Part shown: piece after piece, positions 37,122-46,556 of the stretch
How the letters are laid out: every line of letters begins with the position of its first letter
Position numbering within the stretch: the first letter of the stretch is position 1
NCBI GenBank assembly: GCA_963740055.1
Contig: CAVUCL010000004.1
Coordinates: 186,001-250,000 of the forward strand
Length of the DNA: 64,000 bases
Reading direction: 5' to 3'
Origin: WHSW01 sp963740055
GTDB taxonomy: Bacteria; Actinomycetota; Thermoleophilia; Solirubrobacterales; 70-9
Program-made: the position numbers and the translations under genes
The notes under the pieces: generated by a model
What the model saw: only the letters and a program-made list of their open reading frames with translations
Databases searched by the model: none
Told to the model about the DNA's origin: nothing

Positions 37122-38534
37122 CTATGAAACGGGTGGGCGGCGCTCGGACCAGGGACGCTCGGCCTCGATCTGCGCCGCGAGCGAGAGCAGCGTCGCCTCG
37201 TCGCCGGGGCGCCCGATCAGCTGCACGGAGAGCGGCAGGCCGTCGTCGTCGAACCCGGCCGGCAGCGACGCTGCCGGCTGGCCGGTGTGGTTCCAGACCG
37301 GGGTGAAGCAGTAGGTGCGGCTCATCCCGAGCAGGGTCCGCAGCGCGCCGCGCCCGCGCCAGCGCCCGAGCTCGACCGCGGGCTCGCCGACCGTCGGCGT
37401 GAGCAGCACGTCGCAGCGCTCGAACACCTGGTTGATCCGCTCGGCGTCCTTGACCGCGGCGCGCTCGGCGGCGCGAACCGCGGGCTCCGGGACGAGGGCG
37501 CCGAGGCGGCCGAACCCCCGCGTGCGCCCCTCGAGCAGCTCGGGCTGCGGCACCCGCTCGACGTCGTCGTGGATACCGGCGAGATAGCGGGAGGAGAGGT
37601 TGTTGCCCGCGAGCCCGAACGACGGGTCCTCGCGGCGGACGCGGTGGCCGAGCCCGGCGAGCAGGCGCTCGGTCTCGGCGACGACGCGCCTGACCGGCTC
37701 GGAGACGATCGGCGGCGCGACCGCGCGCATCGGGCGCTCCGAGCACGCGATCCGCAGCGCCCCCGGCGGCGTCCGCGCCGCGTCGGCGAAGGAGGCGATC
37801 GGGGCCGGCGGCCCGTCGGAGTCCCCGCCGGCACCCGCGGTCACGTCGAGGTAGAGCGCCGTGTCGAGCACCGTGCGCGAGACGCAGCCGAGCGCCGAGA
37901 GCCCGCGCCAGTGGCCCTGGTCGGGGTCCGCGGGGACCCGGCCGCGCTGCGGCTTGAGCCCGAAGAGGCCGCAGTTGGCCGCCGGAATCCGGATCGAGCC
38001 GGCGCCGTCGGAGGCGCTCGCGATCCCGACCAGCCCGGCGGCGACGGCGGCGGCGCTGCCGCCGCTCGATCCGCCGGGGGTGCGCGCCGTGTCCCAGGGG
38101 TTTCGGGTCACGCCCCAGGTCTTCGACTCGGTGAAGCCGCAGATCGCCAGCTCGGGCAGGTTGGTCTTGCCGATCAGCACGGCGCCGGCGTCGCGCAGCC
38201 GGGTGACCATCAGCGAGTCGGCCGGCGACGGCTCGCTGAAGGCGCCGGTGCCAAGCGTGGTCACGTCGCCGGCGATGTGCGCCATCTCGTCCTTGATCGC
38301 GACCGGGACGCCGAGCAGCGCTCGCTCCTCGCCGGCCGCGACCCGGCGGTCCGCCTCGTCGGCGGACTCGAGCGCGCGCTCGGCGAACACGGTGCGAAAG
38401 GCGTTCAGCGCCGGGTCGAGGCGCTCGATCCGCTCGAGGTAGAGCTCGGTCAGCTCGCGGGCCGAGACCTCGCCGCCGCGGATCAGCTCCGCCTGGCGCG
38501 CGGCGCCCGCGAACGCGAGGTCTGAGCCGTCCAC
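37122..38534 (-). CDS. Amidase signature family enzyme
   Basis: 470 residues with the Lys-cisSer-Ser triad: K81 in GVPVAIKDE, S156 in TPGGSSGGSA and S180 in DGAGSIRIPA. It hydrolyses an amide, but the substrate is not readable; GatA is unlikely because no gatB/gatC neighbours exist. The GTG start at 38534 overlaps the end of the thiolase-HAD gene by 52 bases, an unusually long overlap. A -10-like TAGGAT at 38541-38546 sits six bases upstream of the GTG, so this gene may be transcribed from inside its neighbour. Confidence 0.87.
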   Translation of the reverse strand: MDGSDLAFAGAARQAELIRGGEVSARELTELYLERIERLDPALNAFRTVFAERALESADEADRRVAAGEERALLGVPVAIKDEMAHIAGDVTTLGTGAFSEPSPADSLMVTRLRDAGAVLIGKTNLPELAICGFTESKTWGVTRNPWDTARTPGGSSGGSAAAVAAGLVGIASASDGAGSIRIPAANCGLFGLKPQRGRVPADPDQGHWRGLSALGCVSRTVLDTALYLDVTAGAGGDSDGPPAPIASFADAARTPPGALRIACSERPMRAVAPPIVSEPVRRVVAETERLLAGLGHRVRREDPSFGLAGNNLSSRYLAGIHDDVERVPQPELLEGRTRGFGRLGALVPEPAVRAAERAAVKDAERINQVFERCDVLLTPTVGEPAVELGRWRGRGALRTLLGMSRTYCFTPVWNHTGQPAASLPAGFDDDGLPLSVQLIGRPGDEATLLSLAAQIEAERPWSERRPPVS

Positions 38535-40534
38535 GCGCCGATCCTATGCCGTCCGAAGAGCCCGGCGACCATCAGCATGGCGGTCAGTCCACCGATCGCG
38601 AGCCGGCGGCCGAGCTTCTCGAACCGCATCACGCGCCAGTTCTGCTCGCGGGCGATCGCCGCGAGCTGCTCGTCCGGGTTGACGACGACCGGGTTGCCGA
38701 CCGCGCGCAGCATCGGCAGGTCGGAGACCGAGTCCGAGTACGCGTACGAGCGCTCGAGGTCGATCTCGTGCGCGGCGGCAAAGTCGCGCATCGCCTCGAC
38801 CTTGCCCTCCCCGTACATGAACGCGCCGCCGAGCTCGCCGGTGAAGAGCCCGTCCTCGCCGACCTCGTACGCGGTGCCGATGCCGCCGTCCATGTAGAGG
38901 ATCCGGGCGAGCAGCCGGACGAGCTCGTCGCCGGCGGCGCTGACGATGAAGGTCGGGCGTCCGGCGTCCTGGTGCGCGTAGACCTCCTCGAGCATCTCGG
39001 GGTAGATCCGCGGCAGCACCCCGACCAAGACCTCGGGCGCCATGCGGGCGATCTGGCGCGCCGAGATCCCCTCGAAGACCTGCTTGATCTCCCCCATCAG
39101 CTTCTCGGTCGCCTCGTCGGTCGAGCCGCGAAGCCGAAACCGGATCGCGTCGACGCCCCAGCTCGCCATCTGCCGGCGACTGATCAGCCCGGCCTTGGTC
39201 GCCGCCCGCGCCCACGGCAGCCCCGACGTCCCCGCGATCAGGGTCCTGTCGAGATCGAAGAAGCCGCAGCGGCCTTCGCGAATAACCGCCTCCGCGTACT
39301 CGGCTCCGCGTCCGCCGCGGGAGGGTCTGCCAGGACGGGGTACCGAGAGCTCCAGACCGTTGACTTCGACCAGGATCGCGTCGCCCTGGCCGCCGCCGGA
39401 GCAGATCGCGGCGCAGCCGAGACCGCCGCCGCGGCGGCGGAGCTCGTGGACGAGCGCGCCGACGATGCGCGCGCCGGAGGCGCCGATCGGGTGCCCGAGG
39501 GCGATCGCGCCACCGTTGACGTTGACCCGGTCCTCGTCGACCCCGAGCATCCGCAGCGAGTTGAGCGCGACCGACGCGAACGCCTCGTTGATCTCCCAGA
39601 GGTCGACGTCGGCGGCCGCGCGACCCGCCTTCTCGAGCGCCTGCTGCGCGGCGAGCGCCGGGGTCTTGGCGAGGTAAGGGAAGTCGTCGGCGACCGTCCC
39701 GTAGGCGAGCACGGTGGCGAGCGGCGTCTTGTCGTTCGCCGCCGCCCACTCGTCGGAGGCGACGACGACCGCGGCGGCGCCGTCGTTGACGCCCGGGGCG
39801 TTGCCCGCGGTGTGGGTCGCGTCGTCACCGCCGACCGGCTTCAGCTTTGCCAGCGCCTCGATCGTCGAGTCGGGGCGGATCGCCTCGTCGGCCTCGACCA
39901 CGTCCTCGGACTTGCGGCTGCGCACGGTGACCGAGACGATCTCCTCCGCGAGGCGGCCCTCGTCGGTTGCCTTCGCCGCGAGCTGATGCGAGCGAGCGGC
40001 CCAGCGGTCCATGTCGGGCCGGGTGATCTCGAGCTCGTTCGAGACCTCGCTCGCCTCCTCGATCATCTGCTTGTCGGTGAACGGGTTCGTGAGCCCGTCG
40101 TGGGTCATCGCGTCGACCGCCGGCTTGTCGCCCATGCGGAAGCCGAACCGGGCGCCGGGCAGCAGGTAGGGCGCGTTCGACATCGACTCCATCCCGCCCG
40201 TGACCCCGAGCTCGAGATCGCCGGCGCGGATCGCCTGGTCGGCGAGGCCGATCGTCCGCATTCCGGAGGCGCAGACCTTGTTCACCGTCTCCGAGGGCAC
40301 CTCGCGCGGGATCTCGGCCTTGATCTGGGCCTGGCGCGAGGGGATCTGCCCCTGGCCCGCCTGCAGCACCTGGCCGAAGATCACCTGCTGGACCTGACCC
40401 GGCTCGACGCTCGCGCGTTCGAGCGCGGCGCCGATCGCCTCGCCGCCAAGGTCGGTCGCGTCCTTGGCCGCCAGCGCCCCGCCCATCTTCCCGAACGGGG
40501 TGCGCGCGGTCGCGAGGATGACTGTCTTGGACAT
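38483..40534 (-). CDS. Thiolase fused to a HAD-IB phosphatase
   Basis: 683 residues in one frame. Residues 1-391 are a complete acetyl-CoA acetyltransferase-type thiolase: Cys88 in NKVCASGMRT, His348 in GGAIALGHPIGASG and Cys378 in CSGGGQGDA. A linker (392-421) rich in Arg, Gly and Pro leads to a HAD-IB phosphatase domain: D427/D429 in FFDLDRTLIAGTSGL, then SYAYSDSVSDLPMLRAVGNPVVVNPD, ending with a hydrophobic stretch (LAIGGLTAMLMVAGL). The linker has no ATG, GTG or TTG, so the phosphatase cannot easily start alone. Both parts are common separately. The thiolase fits the acyl-CoA genes nearby. Confidence 0.85.
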   Translation of the reverse strand: MSKTVILATARTPFGKMGGALAAKDATDLGGEAIGAALERASVEPGQVQQVIFGQVLQAGQGQIPSRQAQIKAEIPREVPSETVNKVCASGMRTIGLADQAIRAGDLELGVTGGMESMSNAPYLLPGARFGFRMGDKPAVDAMTHDGLTNPFTDKQMIEEASEVSNELEITRPDMDRWAARSHQLAAKATDEGRLAEEIVSVTVRSRKSEDVVEADEAIRPDSTIEALAKLKPVGGDDATHTAGNAPGVNDGAAAVVVASDEWAAANDKTPLATVLAYGTVADDFPYLAKTPALAAQQALEKAGRAAADVDLWEINEAFASVALNSLRMLGVDEDRVNVNGGAIALGHPIGASGARIVGALVHELRRRGGGLGCAAICSGGGQGDAILVEVNGLELSVPRPGRPSRGGRGAEYAEAVIREGRCGFFDLDRTLIAGTSGLPWARAATKAGLISRRQMASWGVDAIRFRLRGSTDEATEKLMGEIKQVFEGISARQIARMAPEVLVGVLPRIYPEMLEEVYAHQDAGRPTFIVSAAGDELVRLLARILYMDGGIGTAYEVGEDGLFTGELGGAFMYGEGKVEAMRDFAAAHEIDLERSYAYSDSVSDLPMLRAVGNPVVVNPDEQLAAIAREQNWRVMRFEKLGRRLAIGGLTAMLMVAGLFGRHRIGAWTAQTSRSRAPRARRS

Positions 40535-40633
40535 CGAGGCCTTTCTGTCTCGGGGCGGCGAGGCCGCGGGGCGGGTGTCGCGAATGCTAGATGAGTGCCC
40601 CCGAAACCCGGTCGGCGCGCTCGGGCCCATCTA

Positions 40634-40639
40634 TACACT
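40634..40639 (+). promoter_or_regulatory. -10 element directly before pepA
   Basis: TATACACT (hexamer TACACT at 40634-40639) ends seven bases before the GTG start at 40647, and there is no Shine-Dalgarno sequence between. The 112-base gap to the thiolase gene has nothing else obvious. Confidence 0.5.
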
Positions 40640-40646
40640 CGCCGCC

Positions 40647-42102
<1,456 letters not shown>

Positions 42103-42113
<11 letters not shown>

Positions 42114-42639
42114 GCAGGCACGTTCCGGTGCCGTGGGCGAGCAGCTTGCCGCCCGCCTCGTCGTACAGGCGCGCCTCGGCGGTCGCCTGGCGCTTGCCGC
42201 GGTAGACGACCTCGGCCTCGCAGCGCACCGGACCGGTCTCGCGAGTGATCGGGCGCACGAACTTCGCCTCCAGGGTCTGAGTCGAGTAGGCCGCGCCGGC
42301 CGCGAGGGTGGTGTGCACGGCGCAGCCGATCGCCGAGTCGAGCAGCGTCGCCGCGTAGCCGCCGTGAACGGTGCCGATCGGGTTGTAGTGCTCCTCCCCG
42401 GGCTCACCGGCGAACACGACCCGGCCCTCGGCGACCTCGACCGGGCCGATCCGCAGCAGGACGGCGATCGGGGGCGGCGGCAGCTCCCCCGCGGCGACGG
42501 CGCGCATGTAGTCGATCCCCGCCAGCTCGGCGCCGGCGCTCGCGGTCGGCAGCGGGTCCTGCCAGGTCACCAGGCGGGTCCGCGTGGTCTCCGGCGAGCG
42601 CTCGGCGAACTCGAGCGCGACCGCCTCGGCCGGGCTCAC
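42103..42639 (-). CDS. PaaI-type hotdog-fold thioesterase
   Basis: About 178 residues. The hotdog thioesterase core is GEPGEEHYNPIGTVHGGYAATLLDSAIGCAVHTTL (HGG motif with the catalytic Asp in LLDSAIG), followed by strands TLEAKFVRPI and AEVVYRGKRQATAEARLYD. It probably hydrolyses acyl- or aryl-CoA. The GTG start at 42639 overlaps the stop of a 44-residue small gene as GTGA, so the two are coupled. An HxlR regulator is divergently encoded and shares the control region. Confidence 0.85.
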
Positions 42640-42770
42640 CGGCGCCGGCCGGGCTCGCGCGAAGCCGGATATTGCAGGTCGGCAAGGATCTCCTCGGTGC
42701 TGACCTCGATCCGAAGCGGGACGATCTCGATCGCCTTCAATCCGTGGAGCTTTTCCGGGATCAGCCTCAT
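42636..42770 (-). CDS. Small protein of 44 residues, unknown
   Basis: Begins MRLIPEKLHGLKAIEIVPL and ends with a basic stretch. It is supported by a GGAGG ribosome-binding site six bases before the ATG, a GTGA overlap with the thioesterase gene, and its place right after a palindromic promoter region. I do not recognise it. It could be an acyl-CoA-related small protein or a leader of the thioesterase. Confidence 0.6.
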   Translation of the reverse strand: MRLIPEKLHGLKAIEIVPLRIEVSTEEILADLQYPASREPGRRR

Positions 42771-42822
42771 GGCGGCCTCCGTTCGCTGCGGGTTGCTTGA
42801 CGAAACCGACGCTACCAGGATG

Positions 42823-42839
42823 AGTTGCATGATGCAACT
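42823..42839. promoter_or_regulatory. Operator palindrome between the small-protein/thioesterase operon and the HxlR gene
   Basis: AGTTGCATGATGCAACT has perfect 8-base arms around a G. On the minus strand TTGCAT inside it can act as a -35 box, with TAGCGT 17 bases on as the -10 of the small-protein/thioesterase operon. A bound HxlR dimer would therefore block that operon. Confidence 0.75.
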
Positions 42840-42861
42840 GAGTGTGCGAGACTCACACTCA
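42839..42861. repeat. Second inverted repeat abutting the HxlR start codon
   Basis: TGAGTGTG (42839-42846) and CACACTCA (42854-42861) are perfect 8-base arms with a 7-base centre, and the last base is the A of the ATG. It may be a second binding site or an RNA hairpin that hides the HxlR start. Confidence 0.6.
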
Positions 42862-43334
42862 TGCTGCGCCGCGAGTACGACCAGATCTGCTCGGTCGCCC
42901 GCACGCTCGAGGTGCTCGGCGAGCGCTGGACGCTGCTGATCATCCGCGACGTCTTCAACCGCAGGCGGCGCTTCGACCAGATCCAGGAGAACCTCGGGAT
43001 CGCCCGCAACGTGCTCTCCGCGAGGCTCGCGTGGCTGGTCGAGGAGGGGATCCTGGAGAAGCGCGCCTACGAGGATCGCCCGCCGCGCTACGAGTACTTC
43101 CTCACCCGCAAGGGCCTCGACCTGTGGCCGGTGATGATCTCGATGCTGCACTGGGGCGACCGCTACCTCGCCGACTCCGGACCGCCGATGCTGGTCCGCC
43201 ACAAGGACTGCGAGGGGCTGGTCGACGAACGCGGCTCGTGCGAGCGCTGCGGCGCGCGGCTCGACGCGGGCGACGCCTACGCCGAGCGCGGCCCGGGCGC
43301 GACCGCGCGATGGCGAGAGCGCGCGGCGGCATAA
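42861..43334 (+). CDS. HxlR family transcriptional regulator
   Basis: About 157 residues. The winged-helix core is typical of HxlR proteins (ARTLEVLGERWTLLIIRDVFNRRRRFDQIQENLGIARNVLSARLAWLVEEGILEKRAYEDRPPRYEYFLTRKG shortened here to its landmarks LGERWTLLIIRD and LSARLAWLVEEGIL). The C-terminal part has three Cys (DCEG, CERC) that may bind zinc or sense oxidation. I chose the ATG at 42861; a TTG at 42825 is also in frame but would put the operator inside the gene. An acyl-CoA dehydrogenase gene follows 10 bases after its stop. Confidence 0.9.
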   Translation: MLRREYDQICSVARTLEVLGERWTLLIIRDVFNRRRRFDQIQENLGIARNVLSARLAWLVEEGILEKRAYEDRPPRYEYFLTRKGLDLWPVMISMLHWGDRYLADSGPPMLVRHKDCEGLVDERGSCERCGARLDAGDAYAERGPGATARWRERAAA

Positions 43335-43344
43335 CCTTCGCCGC

Positions 43345-44487
43345 GTGAACTTCGAGCTCTCCGACGAGCAGCGGCTGCTCCGCGACACCGTGCGCGAGTT
43401 CGCCCGCGCCGAGGTCGCCCCGGTCGCCGAGGAGCTCGACCGCACGAAGGCGTTCCCCTACGAGCTGGTGGCGAAGATGGGGAAGCTCGGGCTGATGGGG
43501 ATCCCGTTCCCGCAGGAGTACGGCGGCGGCGGGGCCGACACGCTCAGCTACGCGCTCTGCGTCGAGGAGCTGGCCCGGATCGACTCCTCGGTCTGCATCA
43601 CGCTCGCCGCGCACACCTCGCTCGGAACGATGCCGATCCACCTCTGGGGCACCGACGAGCAGAAGTCCGAGTGGCTTCCCGCCCTCTGCGCGGGCGAGCG
43701 CCTGGCGGCGTTCGGGCTCACCGAGCCCGAGGCGGGCTCCGACGCCGGCGCCACCCGCACCCGCGCCCGGCTCGAGAACGGCGAGTGGGTGATCGACGGC
43801 GCGAAGCAGTTCATCACCAACTCGGGGACCGAGATCTCCGGCTGCGTGACGATCACCGCGCTCACCGGCGACGGCGCGCAGCGCGAGATCTCGAACCTGA
43901 TCGTCCCCAACGGGACTCCCGGCTACGAGCCCGGCGAGCCGTACCGGAAGATGGGCTGGAACGCGTCCGACACCCGGCCGCTGGCGTTCGACGGCTGCCG
44001 GGTGCCGGAATCGAACCTGCTCGGACGCCGAGGCGAGGGGTTCAAGAACTTCCTTCACATCCTCGACGGCGGGCGGATCGGGGTCGCGGCGATGGGCGTC
44101 GGGCTCGCCCAGGGGGCGCTCGACGAGGCGATCGCCTACGCGAAGGAGCGGCGTGCGTTCGGGCAGCCGATCGCGAAGTTCCAGGCGATCCAGGCGAAGA
44201 TCGCCGACCTCTCGGCGCAGATCGAGGCCGCGCGTCTGCTCACCCACCGGGCGGCGCTCGAAAAGGACGCGGGGCGCTCGTTCACGCTCACTGCCGCGCA
44301 GGCGAAGCTGATCACCGGCCGGCTCGCCGTCCGCGCCAGCGAGGAGGCGGTGCAGATCCACGGCGGCTACGGCTACATCGAGGAGTACCCGGTCTGCCGC
44401 TTCTACCGCGACGCGAAGATCCTCACGATCGGCGAGGGCACGGACGAGATCCAGCAGATGGTGATCGCCCGCGCCCTGGGCTGTTGA
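43345..44487 (+). CDS. Acyl-CoA dehydrogenase
   Basis: FAD enzyme that makes the alpha-beta double bond in acyl-CoA and gives electrons to ETF. The 380-residue protein has AFGLTEPEAGSDAGATRTRA, WVIDGAKQFITNSG, RRAFGQPIAKFQAIQAKIADL, and catalytic Glu364 in TIGEGTDEIQQM, the position used by short/medium-chain and butyryl-type enzymes. It begins with a GTG, 10 bases after the HxlR gene, so both probably share a transcript. The ETF and ETF-QO genes are 11 kb away. Confidence 0.95.
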   Translation: MNFELSDEQRLLRDTVREFARAEVAPVAEELDRTKAFPYELVAKMGKLGLMGIPFPQEYGGGGADTLSYALCVEELARIDSSVCITLAAHTSLGTMPIHLWGTDEQKSEWLPALCAGERLAAFGLTEPEAGSDAGATRTRARLENGEWVIDGAKQFITNSGTEISGCVTITALTGDGAQREISNLIVPNGTPGYEPGEPYRKMGWNASDTRPLAFDGCRVPESNLLGRRGEGFKNFLHILDGGRIGVAAMGVGLAQGALDEAIAYAKERRAFGQPIAKFQAIQAKIADLSAQIEAARLLTHRAALEKDAGRSFTLTAAQAKLITGRLAVRASEEAVQIHGGYGYIEEYPVCRFYRDAKILTIGEGTDEIQQMVIARALGC

Positions 44488-44639
44488 GGATCCGCGGACC
44501 GGCGCTCACCCCCCTTCAGCAAGCCGTTTTTCCCGCGATTAGCGGTTTCGTCACCGATCGCACAATGATCGTGTCCGACCCGGGCGCTTACACTCGCACC
44601 CGTCGAGTAGTCCCCCTGCACCCAAACGCTGAGGAGTCG

Positions 44640-44855
44640 ATGGGAAGCATGGAGAGCAACGCGAAGTGGGATCAGCTGGCCTCGCTGCGAGACGAGCTCG
44701 ATCGGCCCGCGGTGGTGGTGCCGATCTGCGTCAGCCGTGTCGACGGCAAGCGGCACGAGCTTTCGCCGAAGGCGATGCGGTTCGCCGAAGCGCTCTCGTT
44801 CTCGGACGGCTGGTCGCGGATCTCGGACGCGCGTAACCGCCGCCTGGCCGCCTGA
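44640..44855 (+). CDS. Small protein of 71 residues, unknown
   Basis: Starts MGSMESNAKWDQLASLRDEL and ends RNRRLAA. GAGGAG lies close before the ATG (three bases), so the second ATG at 44649 is an alternative start. Mixed charged residues with no membrane segment or known motif. The 152 bases before it, after the acyl-CoA dehydrogenase stop, include a TACACT -10-like hexamer at 44589-44594. Codon use looks like real coding sequence. Function unknown. Confidence 0.55.
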   Translation: MGSMESNAKWDQLASLRDELDRPAVVVPICVSRVDGKRHELSPKAMRFAEALSFSDGWSRISDARNRRLAA

Positions 44856-44886
44856 CGCCGCCCGTCGACCTCGCGGCCCGAGTCGC

Positions 44887-45846
44887 TCAGGCGTCGCGGT
44901 GGCGTGCGAGCAACTCGCGCGCCGCGGTCGCCGGGTCGATCTCGCGGCGGGTGACGCGCTCGAGCAGCCCCGCCCACTCCGGGTCGTCTGCGGCCCGCGT
45001 CTCGAGCTCCCGGCGCATCCGCGCGGCGGCGATCCCGAGCACCTCGGCGCGCAGGTTGCGCGCCCGGCGCTCGGCGAGCGTGCCGGCGGCCTCGATGTGG
45101 GCGCGGTGAGCGTCGATCATCTCGACCAGCGCCGCGATCCCCTCGCCCCGGGTCGCCTCGGTGCGCACGACCGGCACCTTCCAGTCGCGCTGCGGACCCA
45201 GCGCCAACACCGCCTTGACCTCGCGCATCATCGTGTCGGCGAGCGGGTGATCGGACTTGTTGACGACGATCACGTCGGGGATCTCCATCACCCCCGCCTT
45301 CAGCGCCTGGATCGAGTCGCCCGAGCCCGGCATCAGCGCGAGCACGACCGTGTCGGCGTGGTCGACGATGTCGATCTCGCCCTGCCCGACCCCGACCGTC
45401 TCGAGCACGATGTCGTCCTTGCCCGAGGCGTCCATCAGCAGCGCCGCCTGCAGCGCCGCCTCCGCGAGCCCGCCGAGCGAGCCGCGGGTCGCCATCGAGC
45501 GGATGAAGACGCCCGGGTCGAGGAAGTGGTCGGAGAGCCGGATCCGGTCGCCGAGCACCGCCCCCTGGGTGAACGGGCTCGACGGGTCGATCGAGAGCAC
45601 GCCGACCTCGCGCTCGGCCTTGCGCAGCTCGGCGCAGACGGCTCCGATCAGGGTGCTCTTGCCGACCCCGGGCGGCCCGGTGAGGCCGACGATGCGGGCG
45701 CTGCCGGTGCGCGGGAAGAGCTCGGCGACGAGCTCGTCGCCGGCCGGGTCGCGGTTCTCGACCATGCTGATCGCGCGCGCCAGGGCGCGCTTGTCGCCGG
45801 CGACCAGGCGCTCGGCAAGCGGGGCTTCGGTTGCCGCCTCGGCCAT
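44887..45846 (-). CDS. meaB: Methylmalonyl-CoA mutase-associated GTPase
   Basis: G3E-family GTPase that loads adenosylcobalamin into methylmalonyl-CoA mutase and protects it. About 319 residues with the P-loop GPPGVGKST at 57-65, DPSSPFTQGAVLGDRIRLSDH, TVGVGQGEIDIVDHAD (switch region), and NKSD as the guanine-specificity motif. The mutase genes it serves are 8-10 kb away. The ATG at 45846 has TAGACT eight bases upstream and no Shine-Dalgarno sequence; that -10 is shared in mirror fashion with the divergent acyltransferase gene. Confidence 0.94.
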   Translation of the reverse strand: MAEAATEAPLAERLVAGDKRALARAISMVENRDPAGDELVAELFPRTGSARIVGLTGPPGVGKSTLIGAVCAELRKAEREVGVLSIDPSSPFTQGAVLGDRIRLSDHFLDPGVFIRSMATRGSLGGLAEAALQAALLMDASGKDDIVLETVGVGQGEIDIVDHADTVVLALMPGSGDSIQALKAGVMEIPDVIVVNKSDHPLADTMMREVKAVLALGPQRDWKVPVVRTEATRGEGIAALVEMIDAHRAHIEAAGTLAERRARNLRAEVLGIAAARMRRELETRAADDPEWAGLLERVTRREIDPATAARELLARHRDA

Positions 45847-45854
45847 CGCGGCGC

Positions 45855-45864
45855 AGTCTAGAGT
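45855..45864. promoter_or_regulatory. Bidirectional -10 element between meaB and the acyltransferase gene
   Basis: AGTCTAGAGT has the symmetrical form AnnnTAnnnT. Read on the plus strand, TAGAGT lies 10 bases before the ATG at 45875; on the minus strand, TAGACT lies 8 bases before the ATG at 45846. The two hexamers share the central TA. Confidence 0.6.
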
Positions 45865-45874
45865 CCGCGCGTCG

Positions 45875-46495
45875 ATGATCCGAACGCTTCGCTTCCTCGC
45901 CGCGAACGGCATGCTCACCCCCCGCTACGCGCGGCTCCTGTGGCGCTATCTGTGGCGGCGCTGGCTCACATCCGCGGGCCGGCGCTGGGAGACCGACGGC
46001 CCGGTCTTCCTCGGCAAGGGACTCGAGCTGCAGATCGCGAAGCGGGGCAAGATCCGCTTCGGTCGCTTCGCCTGGATCGGCGACGGGACCAAGATCCGCT
46101 GCCACGAGGGCGTGGTCGAGATCGGCGCGAAGACGGTGATCGGGCAGGAGTGCACGATCTCGGCCTACCGGCGGGTGCGGATCGGCGAGCAGTGCGTGAT
46201 CGCCGACCGGGCGATGTTCATCGACTTCGACCACGGCGTGGTCGAGGTCGAGCGCCCGATCCGACTTCAGGGGATCTACATGCGCGAGGTCGAGGTCGGC
46301 TCCAACTGCTGGATCGGCTACGGCGCCTGCGTCCTGCGCGGCGTCCGGGTCGGCGACAACTCGGTCGTCGGCACGAACTCGGTCGTCACCCGCGACGTGC
46401 CCGCGAACGCCGTCGTCGGCGGCGTCCCGGCCCGGGTCCTGAGGATGCGCGAGGCGCCGCGAACCCTGAGCTGGCCCGATCCGCTCGAGCCGTAG
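45875..46495 (+). CDS. Hexapeptide-repeat acyltransferase (left-handed beta helix)
   Basis: 206 residues. A basic N-terminal helix is followed by the repeated V/I-G-x-x hexapeptide pattern (IRFGRFAWIGDGTKIRCHEGVVEIGAKTVIGQ, then IGEQCVIADRAMFIDFDH). The LbH end VGSNCWIGYGACVLRGVRVGDNSVVGTNSVVTRDVP is as in WcaF/NodL/VatD acetyltransferases. A catalytic His is probably in DFDHGV. It likely modifies a sugar or lipid; the glycosyltransferase gene downstream is convergent. The frame is open upstream of 45875, but this ATG matches the promoter and the family. Confidence 0.82.
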   Translation: MIRTLRFLAANGMLTPRYARLLWRYLWRRWLTSAGRRWETDGPVFLGKGLELQIAKRGKIRFGRFAWIGDGTKIRCHEGVVEIGAKTVIGQECTISAYRRVRIGEQCVIADRAMFIDFDHGVVEVERPIRLQGIYMREVEVGSNCWIGYGACVLRGVRVGDNSVVGTNSVVTRDVPANAVVGGVPARVLRMREAPRTLSWPDPLEP

Positions 46496-46505
46496 CGCCA
46501 CCTCC

Positions 46506-46556
46506 CGCCGAGCGGTGGATATTCCTTGTCATGCGGGACAGATCCCCCGCTCGGCG
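46506..46556. terminator. Bidirectional terminator candidate between convergent genes
   Basis: CGCCGAGCGG at 46506-46515 and CCGCTCGGCG at 46547-46556 form a perfect 10-base stem with a 31-base loop. It fills the gap between the acyltransferase and GT4 stop codons. It has no U-run. Confidence 0.5.

Noticed and set aside
44488..44639. Terminator or RNA gene in the gap after the acyl-CoA dehydrogenase
   Set aside because: Candidate stems such as GGATCCGCGGACC have mismatches and no U-run; nothing convincing.
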